Positions 32,361-40,540 of a DNA stretch of 45,023 nt are shown piece after piece. The position numbers and the translations under genes were made by a program. Every line of letters starts with the position of its first letter. Position 1 is the stretch's first letter. The notes below the pieces were generated by a model. That model saw nothing but the letters and a program-made list of their open reading frames with translations, was not told the origin of the DNA and did no database searches. The stretch is from Oscillospiraceae bacterium (lineage in GTDB: Bacteria > Bacillota > Clostridia > Oscillospirales > Acutalibacteraceae): assembly GCA_910574935.1 (NCBI GenBank), contig CAJTCU010000022.1, forward strand, positions 1-45,023, written 5' to 3'.

Positions 32361-32410
32361 AAAAGAAGGGGTGGAAATCTTGATGCTCCTTGTATCAAAA
32401 TCTCCACCCC
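32361..32410 (-). terminator. terminator of tRNA-Leu
   Basis: GGGGTGGAAATCTTGAT (32368-32384) pairs with ATCAAAATCTCCACCCC (32394-32410) at 15 of 17 positions. On the minus strand it is followed by CTTCTTTTT. It starts five bases after the tRNA 3' CCA. Confidence 0.85.
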
Positions 32411-32414
32411 TACA

Positions 32415-32498
32415 TGGTGCGCGAGACGGGACTTGAACCCGTACGCCATAAGCACACGCACCTCAAACGTGCCTGTCTGCCAGTTCCAGCACTCGCGC
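32415..32498 (-). tRNA. tRNA-Leu, anticodon GAG, CCA encoded
   Basis: Minus-strand cloverleaf of 84 bases including encoded CCA. The acceptor is GCGCGAG/CTCGCGC with A73. The D-arm has GGAACTGGCAGAC. The anticodon stem is CACGT/GCGTG with loop TTGAGGT, the anticodon being the complement of 32462-32464 (GAG). A long class II variable arm follows, and the T-arm contains GGGTTCAAGTCCC. Its 3' end points left toward the restriction operon and prophage, so an element integrated at the tRNA 3' end would lie on that side. Confidence 0.96.
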
Positions 32499-32512
32499 AA
32501 ATGAACATTGTT

Positions 32513-32541
32513 ATTATATCACCCGACCGCCTGTTTGTCAA
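32513..32541 (-). promoter_or_regulatory. consensus promoter of tRNA-Leu
   Basis: Minus strand TTGACA (complement of 32536-32541), 17 bases, TATAAT (complement of 32513-32518): both hexamers match consensus exactly at ideal spacing. The tRNA begins 15 bases downstream of the -10. Confidence 0.92.
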
Positions 32542-32570
32542 CAAGAACTTCGGGGAGATTTCCCTCTAGC

Positions 32571-32804
32571 ATTGAAAACCAGAAACTGCTTCTCCAAAAC
32601 CAGGTGCGTCAGCGCGGCTGGAACGAAGTGGACGTATATATTGATGGATACTCCGGTACAAATTTCAACCGGCTCGGCGTCTAGCGCCTTATTGAAGATG
32701 CAAAGACGAAGCGTATCAACCTGCTCTTGGTCAAAGACCTTTCAAGGTTCGGGCGCAAATACATCGAATTTGGACAGTACACGGAGAGTTTTTCCAGAGT
32801 GTGA
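32571..32804 (+). pseudogene. remnant of large serine recombinase (resolvase domain)
   Basis: The frame reads IENQKLLLQNQVRQRGW, then VYIDGYSGTNFNRLGV, a TAG stop, RLIEDAKTKRINLLLVKDLS, then RFGRKYIEFGQYTES, and a stop. This is the N-terminal catalytic domain of a conjugative-transposon serine recombinase, lacking the first ~20 residues (including the catalytic Ser) and everything after residue ~100. An internal stop confirms decay. It lies only 30 bases beyond the tRNA promoter and marks an old insertion on that side. Confidence 0.85.
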
Positions 32805-32831
32805 GGTGTCATTACTTTGGGTAAGGCTTCC

Positions 32832-33008
32832 TTATGGCACTTGTTGTACTTCTTTACAAGCCCCCCGGAACATATTGAAATAATTCACACCCGTTTTCGG
32901 GCTGCCGTCCCGGTTGAGGAAAAGGGAATTGCGGTACCCGTCAATGGTGGTCGCTTTCGCTCCCTTGCGGTTCTCTAACCAGCGCCCCAACGCTTCATAC
33001 ACTTTTTA
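32832..33008 (-). pseudogene. remnant of tyrosine integrase (Tn916-like)
   Basis: The minus strand encodes VYEALGRWLENRKGAKATT, then IDGYRNSLFLNRDGSPKTGVN, then YFNMFRGACKEVQQVP and a stop (shown in pieces). The segment matches the stretch of Tn916-type integrases ahead of the catalytic HxLRH region (the SGFLFLNRDGxPK-like loop). Only ~58 residues remain and no catalytic Arg or Tyr is present. It is opposite in orientation to the neighbouring serine-recombinase relic, so at least two elements have decayed here. Confidence 0.65.
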
Positions 33009-33111
33009 TAGGAAAAATAAGGAATACAGAAGATCTAATCTTTATTGTTTACATTTTGTTGTTTGTTTTATTCGAGCAAAAGAAGTAAAATACAAATATC
33101 TGCGGTGCAGC

Positions 33112-33300
33112 ATGGACTATATGTCTTTGAAAAAAGCGGGCGAAAAATGGGATGTTACCCCACGATGGATAAACTACTACTGCGCGGATGGGCGTATTCC
33201 TGGCGCTGCAAAAATGGCAACAATCTGGCTGATACCCAAAGATGTCAAGAAATCTATTGATGGTAGAACACAACGTGGAAGGGGACTGCACGATGAGTAA
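33112..33300 (+). CDS. small HTH protein heading the two-component/ABC cassette
   Basis: This 62-residue protein starts at ATG 33112 or 33121 (MSLKKAGEKWDVTPRWINYY). It is a compact DNA-binding module: helix-turn-helix SLKKAGEKWDVTPRWINYYC, then RIPGAAKMATIWLIPKDV, the winged HTH_17/excisionase-like pattern. Its stop overlaps the response regulator start (ATGAGTAA). Homologous small genes often precede RR-HK-ABC cassettes in Clostridia conjugative elements and probably modulate their transcription. The upstream AT-rich stretch (33005-33111) likely holds the promoter, but no clear hexamer pair stands out. Confidence 0.75.
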   Translation: MDYMSLKKAGEKWDVTPRWINYYCADGRIPGAAKMATIWLIPKDVKKSIDGRTQRGRGLHDE

Positions 33301-33991
33301 AATTTTGTTGCTGGAAGATGATATAAGCCTGGTAGACGGTTTGAAGTATTCTTTGAAGAAAAACGGATTTGAGGCCGAAATGGTTCGCACTGTTTCCGAA
33401 GCGATCAACAACATCGAGAATATTGGAAAGTACGACCTGCTCATTCTGGATGTCACTTTACCTGATGGAACAGGTTTTGATGTTTGTGAGGCAGTACGCA
33501 GGCAGGGCCAACAAGTCCCGATTATTTTTTTGACTGCCTCTGATGAAGAAGTGAACATTATCCGAGGTCTGGACAGCGGAGGCGATGATTACATTACAAA
33601 ACCGTTCCGATTAGGGGAATTATGTTCCCGCATTCGGGCGCTGCTTCGGAGAGCGGGCGCATCAAACACGGGCAGTACAACACTTATAGAATGTGGAGAT
33701 ATAACGATGGATCTTTTAGGCAGTCGGGCCTTGTTAAACGGCAAAAAGTTGGAACTGACAAGTGCGGAATACCGGCTGCTATGCCTTCTGATACGAAACG
33801 CAAACCGCATCGTTACGCGGGAAATTATTTTGAGTGAGTTGTGGGACGAAGCGGGAAGTTTTGTCGATAGCAATACTCTGTCTGTCTATGTGCGGCGGCT
33901 CCGGGAAAAGGTAGAGGCAGACCCCTCGCATCCTAAACACCTGATAACGGTTCGTGGGTTTGGCTATCAATGGAAAGAGGCAGCCATATGA
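33293..33991 (+). CDS. OmpR-family response regulator
   Basis: This 232-residue protein starts at ATG 33293 (MSKILLLEDDISLVDG) behind GGAAGGGG. An in-frame extension to 33242 overlaps the HTH gene. The receiver domain has Asp9/Asp10, phospho-acceptor Asp53 (LILDVTLPDGTG), the Thr in FLTAS and Lys103 (ITKPF). The C-terminal winged helix has LTSAEYRLLCLLIRNANRIV and VYVRRLREKVE. Its histidine kinase follows with a four-base overlap. It probably binds the TTGTAA repeats before the ABC genes and activates them. Confidence 0.95.
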   Translation: MSKILLLEDDISLVDGLKYSLKKNGFEAEMVRTVSEAINNIENIGKYDLLILDVTLPDGTGFDVCEAVRRQGQQVPIIFLTASDEEVNIIRGLDSGGDDYITKPFRLGELCSRIRALLRRAGASNTGSTTLIECGDITMDLLGSRALLNGKKLELTSAEYRLLCLLIRNANRIVTREIILSELWDEAGSFVDSNTLSVYVRRLREKVEADPSHPKHLITVRGFGYQWKEAAI

Positions 33992-35217
33992 GTTTTTACC
34001 AGGATAAGCAAATTAAAATTTATGGATATTTCTTAGCTGCTTTTGGCTTTTTAATGGTAGGAGCATGGCTGTTGTTCTATCTATATCAGACAAACTCCGT
34101 GAAAACGACGTGCCTCTTGCATGATGAAGCGGTTGTTTCTTCTCTTTTGGAGCAGGGCGTTTCAAGAGACATCATAGCGGCAGCGATCACAAATACCCAC
34201 ATTAGTATAGCCGGAGAAGAATTATCAGCCGCAGTTGGTATAAAAAGCCTAAAGAATCGTTCTGGCTTGCCCGATATCACTCAAATTCAACATACCTCCA
34301 TTTGTTCCATGATCGCCATTTCCATATTGCTGGCCGTGGTTCTTTTCATCGGAACATGGTGGTTTTTTTGGCAGCGAAAACGGTTATATGAGCAGGCAGA
34401 GACGATCATTCAAAATTACATCAACGGCGACTATTCCTGCCATCTGCCGCAAAACAGCGAGGGGGCCGTTTTTCAGTTATTCGGACAGATCGAACAGCTT
34501 GCCACAATGCTGCAAGCAAAAAATGAAGCAGAGCGTAAGGCAAAAGAATTTTTGAAAAGCACCATTTCAGATATTTCCCACCAACTGAAAACACCCCTTG
34601 CCGCACTTACCATGTATCAGGAAATCATTGCGGGTGAGCCAGATCATCCCGAAACGGTCAAAGAGTTTTCAGGCAAACTAGGAATTGCCTTAAAGCGTAT
34701 GGAACAGCTAATTCAATCCATGCTGAAAATCGCACGGTTAGACAGCGGAAATATTCTTTTTGAAAAAAGCAACTTTCGTATGTCGGAATTGATTTCTCGA
34801 TCCATCAACGAGTTAACGACAAGGGCAGAAAAGGAAAACAAAAAAATACAGATTGAGGGAAATGCAGAACAGCAGCTTGTTTGTGATCTGGAATGGACAA
34901 GTGAAGCGATTGGCAATATTGTCAAAAATGCGTTAGACCATGTAAGGCCGGGTGGAATAATTCAAATCACCTGGGAGCGCACACCAGCAATATTTCGCAT
35001 ATTCATATCTGATAATGGAAATGGCGTCGCGCCGGAGGACATACATCATATCTTCAAACGCTTTTACCGAAGCAGACATTCTCTGGATACGCAAGGTGTT
35101 GGGCTGGGCCTGCCTCTGGCAAAATCTATTATTGAGGGGCAGGGCGGATGTATCGCGGTACAGAGTGAAGGAAACAAGGGAACAACATTTACAATTTCTT
35201 TCCTTACGGAATTGTAA
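33988..35217 (+). CDS. sensor histidine kinase
   Basis: This 409-residue kinase starts at ATG 33988, overlapping the regulator stop. TM1 spans ~13-33 and TM2 ~105-128, enclosing a ~70-residue external loop, so it may sense a signal directly or through the ABC transporter. The H-box SDISHQLKTPLAA has the phospho-acceptor His198. The ATPase domain shows an N-box IVKNALDHV, G1 ISDNGNGVAPED, and G2 GVGLGLPLAKSI. It is a typical HPK1-type kinase paired with an OmpR-like regulator. Arrangement with an ATP-binding protein and FtsX-like permease suggests response to antimicrobial peptides or cell-envelope stress. Confidence 0.95.
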   Translation: MSFYQDKQIKIYGYFLAAFGFLMVGAWLLFYLYQTNSVKTTCLLHDEAVVSSLLEQGVSRDIIAAAITNTHISIAGEELSAAVGIKSLKNRSGLPDITQIQHTSICSMIAISILLAVVLFIGTWWFFWQRKRLYEQAETIIQNYINGDYSCHLPQNSEGAVFQLFGQIEQLATMLQAKNEAERKAKEFLKSTISDISHQLKTPLAALTMYQEIIAGEPDHPETVKEFSGKLGIALKRMEQLIQSMLKIARLDSGNILFEKSNFRMSELISRSINELTTRAEKENKKIQIEGNAEQQLVCDLEWTSEAIGNIVKNALDHVRPGGIIQITWERTPAIFRIFISDNGNGVAPEDIHHIFKRFYRSRHSLDTQGVGLGLPLAKSIIEGQGGCIAVQSEGNKGTTFTISFLTEL

Positions 35218-35243
35218 GCTGAAATTCACCTGATTGTAAGCTG
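35189..35243 (+). promoter_or_regulatory. TTGTAA repeat operator before the ABC genes
   Basis: ATTGTAAGCTG occurs at 35211-35221 and again at 35233-35243, exactly 22 bp apart. TTACAATT at 35189-35196 is the inverse of AATTGTAA at 35210-35217. OmpR-type regulators bind such helically phased repeats. The site overlaps the kinase 3' end and precedes the ATP-binding gene by ~40 bases. Confidence 0.55.
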
Positions 35244-35280
35244 TATCTGCTATCTTTTTGGTGAAGGAGGTTGATATCCG

Positions 35281-35976
35281 ATGGAAATTCTAAAAGTACA
35301 AAATTTGTGTAAAACCTATGGCAAGGGCGAGGCCAGAGTGGACGCGCTAAAAAATGTTTCTTTTTCATTGAACAAGGGAGAGTTTGCCGCTGTGGTCGGA
35401 GCGTCCGGCTCTGGCAAGAGTACCCTGCTGAACTGCATCGGCGCTCTGGACACACCAACTTCCGGAAATGTTCTCATGGATGGGCAAAACCTGTTCTCCA
35501 TGAAAGAGGAAGAACGCACAATTTTCCGGCGGCGCAACGTCGGCTTTATCTTCCAGTCCTTTCAGCTCGTTTCTGAACTGAACGTAGAGCAGAATATCAT
35601 GTTCCCTTTGCTCCTGGATTACCGAAAGCCTGCCCCCGCGGAAGTCCGAGAGATTTTGGATTTGCTGGGCCTAGGCGAACGCAGCCGCCACCTGCCCAAC
35701 CAGTTATCCGGCGGACAGCAGCAGCGTGTCGCCATTGGCCGTGCCCTCATTACAAGGCCAAAGTTGATTTTAGCCGATGAGCCGACCGGAAACCTTGACA
35801 GCAAGAACAGCCAGGATGTTATTGATCTGCTCACGCGGGCCTCCCGGCATTACCAGCAAACGATCCTGATGATTACCCACAACAAAAACCTGACAGCGTC
35901 CGTAGACCGGGTATTCCGAGTAACAGATGGTGTCCTTACCGATTTGGGAGGAAAAACGGATGAAGCGCTATCTTGA
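35281..35976 (+). CDS. ABC transporter ATP-binding protein (MacB/LolD type)
   Basis: This 231-residue ATPase has Walker [10 protein letters not shown] (residues 40-48), Q-loop FQSFQL, signature [15 protein letters not shown], Walker [13 protein letters not shown] and the H-loop His in MITHN. The LDSKNS-like element after Walker B and the length place it with the LolD/MacB/BceA group that pairs with FtsX-like permeases. It starts behind GAAGGAGG and overlaps the permease start by 17 bases. It energises export or mechanotransmission by the permease. Confidence 0.96.
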   Translation: MEILKVQNLCKTYGKGEARVDALKNVSFSLNKGEFAAVVGASGSGKSTLLNCIGALDTPTSGNVLMDGQNLFSMKEEERTIFRRRNVGFIFQSFQLVSELNVEQNIMFPLLLDYRKPAPAEVREILDLLGLGERSRHLPNQLSGGQQQRVAIGRALITRPKLILADEPTGNLDSKNSQDVIDLLTRASRHYQQTILMITHNKNLTASVDRVFRVTDGVLTDLGGKTDEALS

Positions 35977-38320
35977 CCTGGTTCCCATATCCGCAAAGGT
36001 GCATAAGAAGCAAAACAGAATGTCGATTTTCTGTATTGCCCTGGCTGTATTTTTGGTAACAACTATTTTCGGCATGGCAGATATGTTTATCCGCAGTCAA
36101 ATCATTAAGACGCAGGCGGAAACCGGAAACTGGCATATTGGCATTCAAAATATTTCCCGCGAAGATGCGGCGATCCTAGCGGCACGGCCAGACATTGCCG
36201 CACTTGCCCCGTATAATGTGCTTAACTATGAGGGAAACCAAGGGTACACGTTAGCGGAAACGGAAGTTGTCCTTTGCGGCAGCAATGATCGTCTATTTGC
36301 AAAAATATTTCCCAATATGCTTTTCGAGGGAACTTTCCCAAAGACGGACCATGAAGCGATGGTGACGGAGAGCGCCAAGGATATGCTTGGTCTGCATATT
36401 GGAGATGAAATTACGATCCATACTCCCGCCGGCCTCCACCTGATATTTACGTTGTCAGGCTTTGTAAAAAATACTGCCAATCTAATGAGCGGCGATACCT
36501 ATGGCGTATTTTTAACAACGGAAAAGCTGTATGACATTTTTTCGATGAACAAGAGCGAGGGACGAACCGATTATCCCACAGCTTACTATGTTCAGTTTGC
36601 CAGTACATGGAATGTGCAGAGTGAAATTGAGAATTTGAAATCTCAATGCGGCTTGTCCGGCGATCAGGTTTCGGAAAATACAAAGCTGCTCGGTCTGCTG
36701 GGCCAAAGTACTAGTTCCTTTATGATGCAGGTCTATGCCGCCGCCGCAGTCCTGTTTGTCCTTGTTCTGTTTGCGGGTATTATGATGATCGCAAGCAGCC
36801 TGAACAGTAATGTGGCGCAGCGTACAGAATTTTTCGGATTGATGCGCTGTGTTGGAGCAACGCCTAAACAGGTTATGCGGATGGTACGCAAAGAGGCCCT
36901 TACCTGGTGCAAATCTGCCATTCCTGCCGGTGTTGGGATCGGCGTTGTTGTAATATGGATACTTTGCTTTATCCTGCGGCTTTTAAGCCCGGAATACTTT
37001 GGCGCAATGCCTCTTTTCAGTACAAGTTTTCCAAGCATTATTGCCGGTGTGGTCGTTGGGCTGTTGACGGTACTCTTGGCGGCTCGTACCCCCGCAAAAA
37101 GAGCCGCAAAGGTTTCTCCATTATCGGCGGTTTCTGGCAGCGCAAATGATACCCAGCCGGTCAGGAAAGCAGCCAATACAACCTTGTTCAAAGTTGATGC
37201 CGCGCTTGGTATACACCATGCAACATCAAGCCGCAAGAACTTTATCTTGATGGTCGGCTCCTTTGGACTTAGCATTGTTCTTTTCCTTGCCTTTTCTGTT
37301 ACCATTGAGTTTATGAACCATACTCTGCGGCCGTTACATCCGTGGACGCCGGATATATCTATTGTGAGTTTGGATAATACTTGTTCTGTCAATCGGGCTT
37401 ATCTTGAGGAACTGAAAAGTAATGCGGCTGTCAGGTCAGCGTATGGCCGGATGTTTGCGTATAATGTGCCAATTACAGCCGATGGGCAGGAACAACAGAC
37501 AGACTTGATTTCTTATGAGCAAAAGCAATTCGAATGGGCAAAAAGCTATATGCTGGGCGGTCCTTTGGATACGGTGCAAAATAAACTGAATACTGGACTG
37601 ATCGTGTATGAGCCGCAGAACACGATCCAAATTGGTGATACAGTATCGTTAAGCCTTCATGGACAAACAGCAAAAATAGAAATTGTAGGGATGCTCTCTG
37701 ACAGTCCGTTCTACAATTCCGCTGATGTCAGAACGATCATTTGCTCCGAAGATACATTCCGGCAATTGACCGGTCAGTCAGATTACACGGTCATTGATAT
37801 GCAGCTGACAAATCGTGCTACGGATGTAGAGGTAAATACTATACACCGCACCTATGGAGCAGGATATTCCTTTGTTGACAAGCGGATGGATAACAGCAGC
37901 ACTTTGAGCGTCTACTATTGCGTTTGGTTGTTCCTCTACGGTTTTTTGGCGCTGATTGCCCTGATTACAGGTTTCAATATAATCAACAGTATCGCTATGA
38001 GTGTTACGGCGCGCACAAAGCAATATGGGGCGTTCCGGGCTATCGGCCTAAGCGATCATCAGCTTTCCAAAATGATTATTGCAGAGGCGGCTACCTATGC
38101 AATCCTAGGAAGTATTGTAGGAGCTGTCTTGGGAGTAATCTGCAACAAGTTCCTATTTGATTTGTTGATAAGCCGTCAATGGGGCGACCCGTGGTTACTC
38201 CCGTGGGGAAAGCTGATGGTAATTATTTTGATTGTGCTTTTCTCAGTGGTTGTAGCGGTATATGGGCCGATCAAAAGAATACGAAATATGTCCATTGTTG
38301 AGACAATTAGCGCACAATAA
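35960..38320 (+). CDS. FtsX-like ABC transporter permease, two FtsX units
   Basis: This 786-residue permease starts at ATG 35960 ([17 protein letters not shown]), inside the ATPase 3' end. TM1 (~residues 20-42) leads to an extracellular MacB-PCD-like domain (~45-255). Three more TMs (~260-385) end in RTPAKRAAKVSPLSAV. A second copy of the plan follows: TM5 (~430-455), external domain (~460-650) and three TMs (~655-785), ending MSIVETISAQ. Eight TMs and two FtsX domains fit a monomeric two-unit permease. Regulation by the upstream two-component system and absence of a membrane-fusion protein argue for peptide-antibiotic resistance or sensing rather than tripartite efflux. Confidence 0.93.
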   Translation: MKRYLDLVPISAKVHKKQNRMSIFCIALAVFLVTTIFGMADMFIRSQIIKTQAETGNWHIGIQNISREDAAILAARPDIAALAPYNVLNYEGNQGYTLAETEVVLCGSNDRLFAKIFPNMLFEGTFPKTDHEAMVTESAKDMLGLHIGDEITIHTPAGLHLIFTLSGFVKNTANLMSGDTYGVFLTTEKLYDIFSMNKSEGRTDYPTAYYVQFASTWNVQSEIENLKSQCGLSGDQVSENTKLLGLLGQSTSSFMMQVYAAAAVLFVLVLFAGIMMIASSLNSNVAQRTEFFGLMRCVGATPKQVMRMVRKEALTWCKSAIPAGVGIGVVVIWILCFILRLLSPEYFGAMPLFSTSFPSIIAGVVVGLLTVLLAARTPAKRAAKVSPLSAVSGSANDTQPVRKAANTTLFKVDAALGIHHATSSRKNFILMVGSFGLSIVLFLAFSVTIEFMNHTLRPLHPWTPDISIVSLDNTCSVNRAYLEELKSNAAVRSAYGRMFAYNVPITADGQEQQTDLISYEQKQFEWAKSYMLGGPLDTVQNKLNTGLIVYEPQNTIQIGDTVSLSLHGQTAKIEIVGMLSDSPFYNSADVRTIICSEDTFRQLTGQSDYTVIDMQLTNRATDVEVNTIHRTYGAGYSFVDKRMDNSSTLSVYYCVWLFLYGFLALIALITGFNIINSIAMSVTARTKQYGAFRAIGLSDHQLSKMIIAEAATYAILGSIVGAVLGVICNKFLFDLLISRQWGDPWLLPWGKLMVIILIVLFSVVVAVYGPIKRIRNMSIVETISAQ

Positions 38321-38416
38321 GTATGACGCCGAATTATAATGCAATCTGCTGAATGGCGGCAAAGAAAAAACCGCCGTCCAGCAGGAGAACTGGTAGGTAA
38401 CAAGAAATGAGGAAAC

Positions 38417-38560
38417 ATGGAAAAACGCCCTATCCCAAAAGCGGAACACTCGGTATGCACACCATGTAGACCGCAATCTGCAAAGCGAAATCGCAGAAAA
38501 GAAGCTGGCACAGGGCTGAATGTTGGGGGAACAGAATACGCCATTGGCTACTTCAAATAG
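38417..38560 (+). CDS. possible 47-residue protein
   Basis: ATG 38417 follows GAGG at six-base spacing and opens MEKRPIPKAEHSVCTPCRPQ ... YAIGYFK, a basic protein with one CxxC. Its end overlaps the convergent transporter gene by 13 bases. No family is recognised; it could be a relic of a longer gene. Confidence 0.25.
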   Translation: MEKRPIPKAEHSVCTPCRPQSAKRNRRKEAGTGLNVGGTEYAIGYFK

Positions 38561-39315
38561 TTTACCGCTAAAATTGCAACTCCAAGCACCGCCAGGATCA
38601 CCCCGGTAACGCGGTTCAGTGTGGCGGGGCTGGCCTTATTTGCAAACTTTGCAGCGACTCTTGCCCACAGTAAGGTGGAAACCACGCAAAGGACCAGGCA
38701 CCAGATGTCTGGCATACCGCCAATGGCAAAGTGGCTGGCCGCGCCTGTGAGGGCCGTGAAGGTCATGATAAATACGCTGGTACCGACAGCGGTTTTTAAC
38801 TCATACCCAAGCACGCTGGTGAGAATCAGCAGCATCATCATGCCGCCGCCAGCGCCTACAAAACCGCAGATAAAGCCCACCATTGTGCCGGATATAACAG
38901 ACTGAACCACCCTTTTTTTTGGACTGACCGCGCCCATGGCCTCCTTGGTGGTCATAACTGGCTTCACGATAAATTTTATCCCCAGCAGCAGAGTCATAAA
39001 CACCGAAAAGCTTCCCATGGTGGTGTTTGGCACCAGGCTTGCCACAAAGCTGCCCACCATGGTGAACACCAGCACCGCCGCCATCATCACCAGCCCGTTT
39101 CGCACATCCAGATTCTTATTCTTGCCGTAGGTGTACGCGCTGACGGCGCTGGCGAGTACATCACTAGCCAGGGCGATCCCGACCGCTTCATAAGCCGGGA
39201 GTCCCAGGAATGTAATGAGCATTGGGCTGATGACCGCGGCGGCGCTCATGCCTGCAAAGCCGGTGCCCAGCCCAGCCCCCATTCCCGCAATAAAGCAAAC
39301 CAGTAGTGTCAGCAT
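38548..39315 (-). CDS. TSUP family (TauE/SafE) membrane transporter
   Basis: This 255-residue protein has about eight hydrophobic segments and the TSUP hallmarks: GAGLGTGFAGMSAAAVISPM near the N-terminus and its internal repeat GFICGFVGAGGGMMMLLIL near residue 150. TSUP carriers move sulfite, sulfoacetate, thiosulfate or other sulfur-containing anions across the membrane. It starts at 39315 behind GGAGGAC, inside the last codons of the MarR gene, so the two form an operon. The C-terminal Gly-Ala-Gly repeat is intact, and length is normal. Confidence 0.92.
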   Translation of the reverse strand: MLTLLVCFIAGMGAGLGTGFAGMSAAAVISPMLITFLGLPAYEAVGIALASDVLASAVSAYTYGKNKNLDVRNGLVMMAAVLVFTMVGSFVASLVPNTTMGSFSVFMTLLLGIKFIVKPVMTTKEAMGAVSPKKRVVQSVISGTMVGFICGFVGAGGGMMMLLILTSVLGYELKTAVGTSVFIMTFTALTGAASHFAIGGMPDIWCLVLCVVSTLLWARVAAKFANKASPATLNRVTGVILAVLGVAILAVNYLK

Positions 39316-39752
39316 TTTGTGTCCTCCATTAATCTGTCAATATTGTTTTGCATCCTCCGGCTAAAATCTTCCAGAGCCTCTATCTCACAGGTTGAAAAAT
39401 CCTTGAGGATGGCAGCAAGAAACCGTTCCTGCGCCAGCTGCCCCTCGCGCACGATTGGCATAGCCTTTTCGCAAAGCTTCAGGTGCGCGGTCTTGCGGTT
39501 GCCATGCGCGTATTCCCGAAACAGCATCCCGCGCTGCTCTAAAGCTTTCACAGAGGCCGAGACCTGAGATTTGGCCAGATAGCGTATCTCCACGATTTCA
39601 GCAGCGGTATCGTAGCAGGGATTATTGGCTAAAAAAAGCAGGATATCCAGCTCGGCGCGGGTCATGCCGTGCCGCTGGCAAATTGCGGACACGAATTTAC
39701 TGTAGAGCATCTTAAATGCGTTCTGGTGCTCCCAGGGGTTAAGTGGGATCAT
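39309..39752 (-). CDS. MarR-family transcriptional regulator
   Basis: This 147-residue protein has a winged helix-turn-helix (residues ~30-100): LDILLFLANN, TAAEIVEIRYLAKSQVSASV, KALEQRGMLFREYAHGNRKT. Flanking helices provide the dimer interface. It starts at 39752 behind AAAGGAG and overlaps the TSUP start by seven bases. The AGTTC-N6-GAACT dyad over its promoter suggests autoregulation. The inducing ligand is probably the anion exported by the TSUP protein or a related oxidant, which is inference from linkage. Confidence 0.93.
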   Translation of the reverse strand: MIPLNPWEHQNAFKMLYSKFVSAICQRHGMTRAELDILLFLANNPCYDTAAEIVEIRYLAKSQVSASVKALEQRGMLFREYAHGNRKTAHLKLCEKAMPIVREGQLAQERFLAAILKDFSTCEIEALEDFSRRMQNNIDRLMEDTKC

Positions 39753-39766
39753 ACCGCGCTCCTTTA

Positions 39767-39811
39767 AGTTCTTTTTTGAACTATTTTATCAGACAGATCC
39801 TCCCTTGTCAA
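39767..39811 (-). promoter_or_regulatory. MarR-TSUP promoter with dyad operator
   Basis: Minus strand TTGACA (complement of 39806-39811), 17 bases, TAAAAT (complement of 39783-39788). Immediately downstream lies the dyad AGTTC-TTTTTT-GAACT (39767-39782) at the transcription start, a position where MarR binding would block polymerase. Confidence 0.75.
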
Positions 39812-39846
39812 GAGACAGGAATGGTTTTAAGTTTGGAGTTGATATC

Positions 39847-40536
39847 ATGACCGCAAAAGACCGCTGCAAAACAGGCCGCACCGATCTGAGGCACTGGCTC
39901 TGCTCCCACGGCGGAACGTTGAAAAATCCGGCTCTGAATGGGAGCGGAAGCATCAGGGGGAGCGCGTCACTGTACGCAACAATATCTGGTTCGGCCAGTA
40001 CATCCAGGAGGACTGCGATGCTGTGAAGTTCTATGGGATGTCTGAAGAAAACGCCGACGAACACAGCTCGGTGTTCGTCGGCAAAGACAACATGGCCGGG
40101 TGAAGCACATCTATAATCCGAGGGACGCTCACCGCCTCCGGTTTCCGGCAGACCCTGGCGGCAGCGAGAAAGCCTACCGCTTTCACCATACCGGCGCTGG
40201 GCCGCAGTTATATGTGCTCAAGGCGCCTATTGATATGCTCTCCTACATCAGCCTGCACCCGGAGAACTGGCAGGAGAATTCCTGCCGTTGCCCTGTGCGG
40301 TGTAGGAATTGCTCCCATCCAGCCTTTCCTAGAGGAAGTGTCCCCGCTGGAGGAACTCCGTCGTCTGCTTGGACAATGACGGGGGCGGATATACGGCCGC
40401 CAAACATATCGCGCAGGCGTTGCCGGGGGAATGAGACGTACCGGTTAGCACACATTTCCCCCAGCAAAAGGGCTGGAACGAGGAACTCCCGCATCCTTTC
40501 CCGGAGAAAAACCTGGATCCGGTGATGGCCATGTAA
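39847..40536 (+). pseudogene. degenerate DUF3991/TOPRIM conjugative-element gene
   Basis: Pieces in different frames reconstruct a DUF3991-TOPRIM protein: TDLRHWLCSHGGTLKNP, then (shifted) SEWERKHQGERVTVRNNIWF, then VKHIYNPRDAHRLRF ... YVLKAPIDMLSYISLHPENW, then (shifted) VALCGVGI and LDNDGGGYTAAKHIAQALPG. The APIDMLSY and LDNDGGG blocks are the Glu/Asp-type TOPRIM landmarks. At least three frameshifts and a stop show it is dead. Intact versions sit in ICEs of gut Firmicutes, probably as primase-like or DNA-processing proteins. Confidence 0.75.
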
Positions 40537-40540
40537 CCAC

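Noticed and set aside
33040-33111. Promoter of the two-component cassette (TTTACA-like hexamer)
   Set aside because: No -10 hexamer at acceptable spacing could be chosen over others in this AT-rich stretch.
38346-38384. Hairpin CTGCTG/GGCGG with CCGCC/CAGCAG after the ABC permease as a terminator
   Set aside because: No T-run follows on the plus strand; could still be mRNA structure but not supported as an intrinsic terminator.
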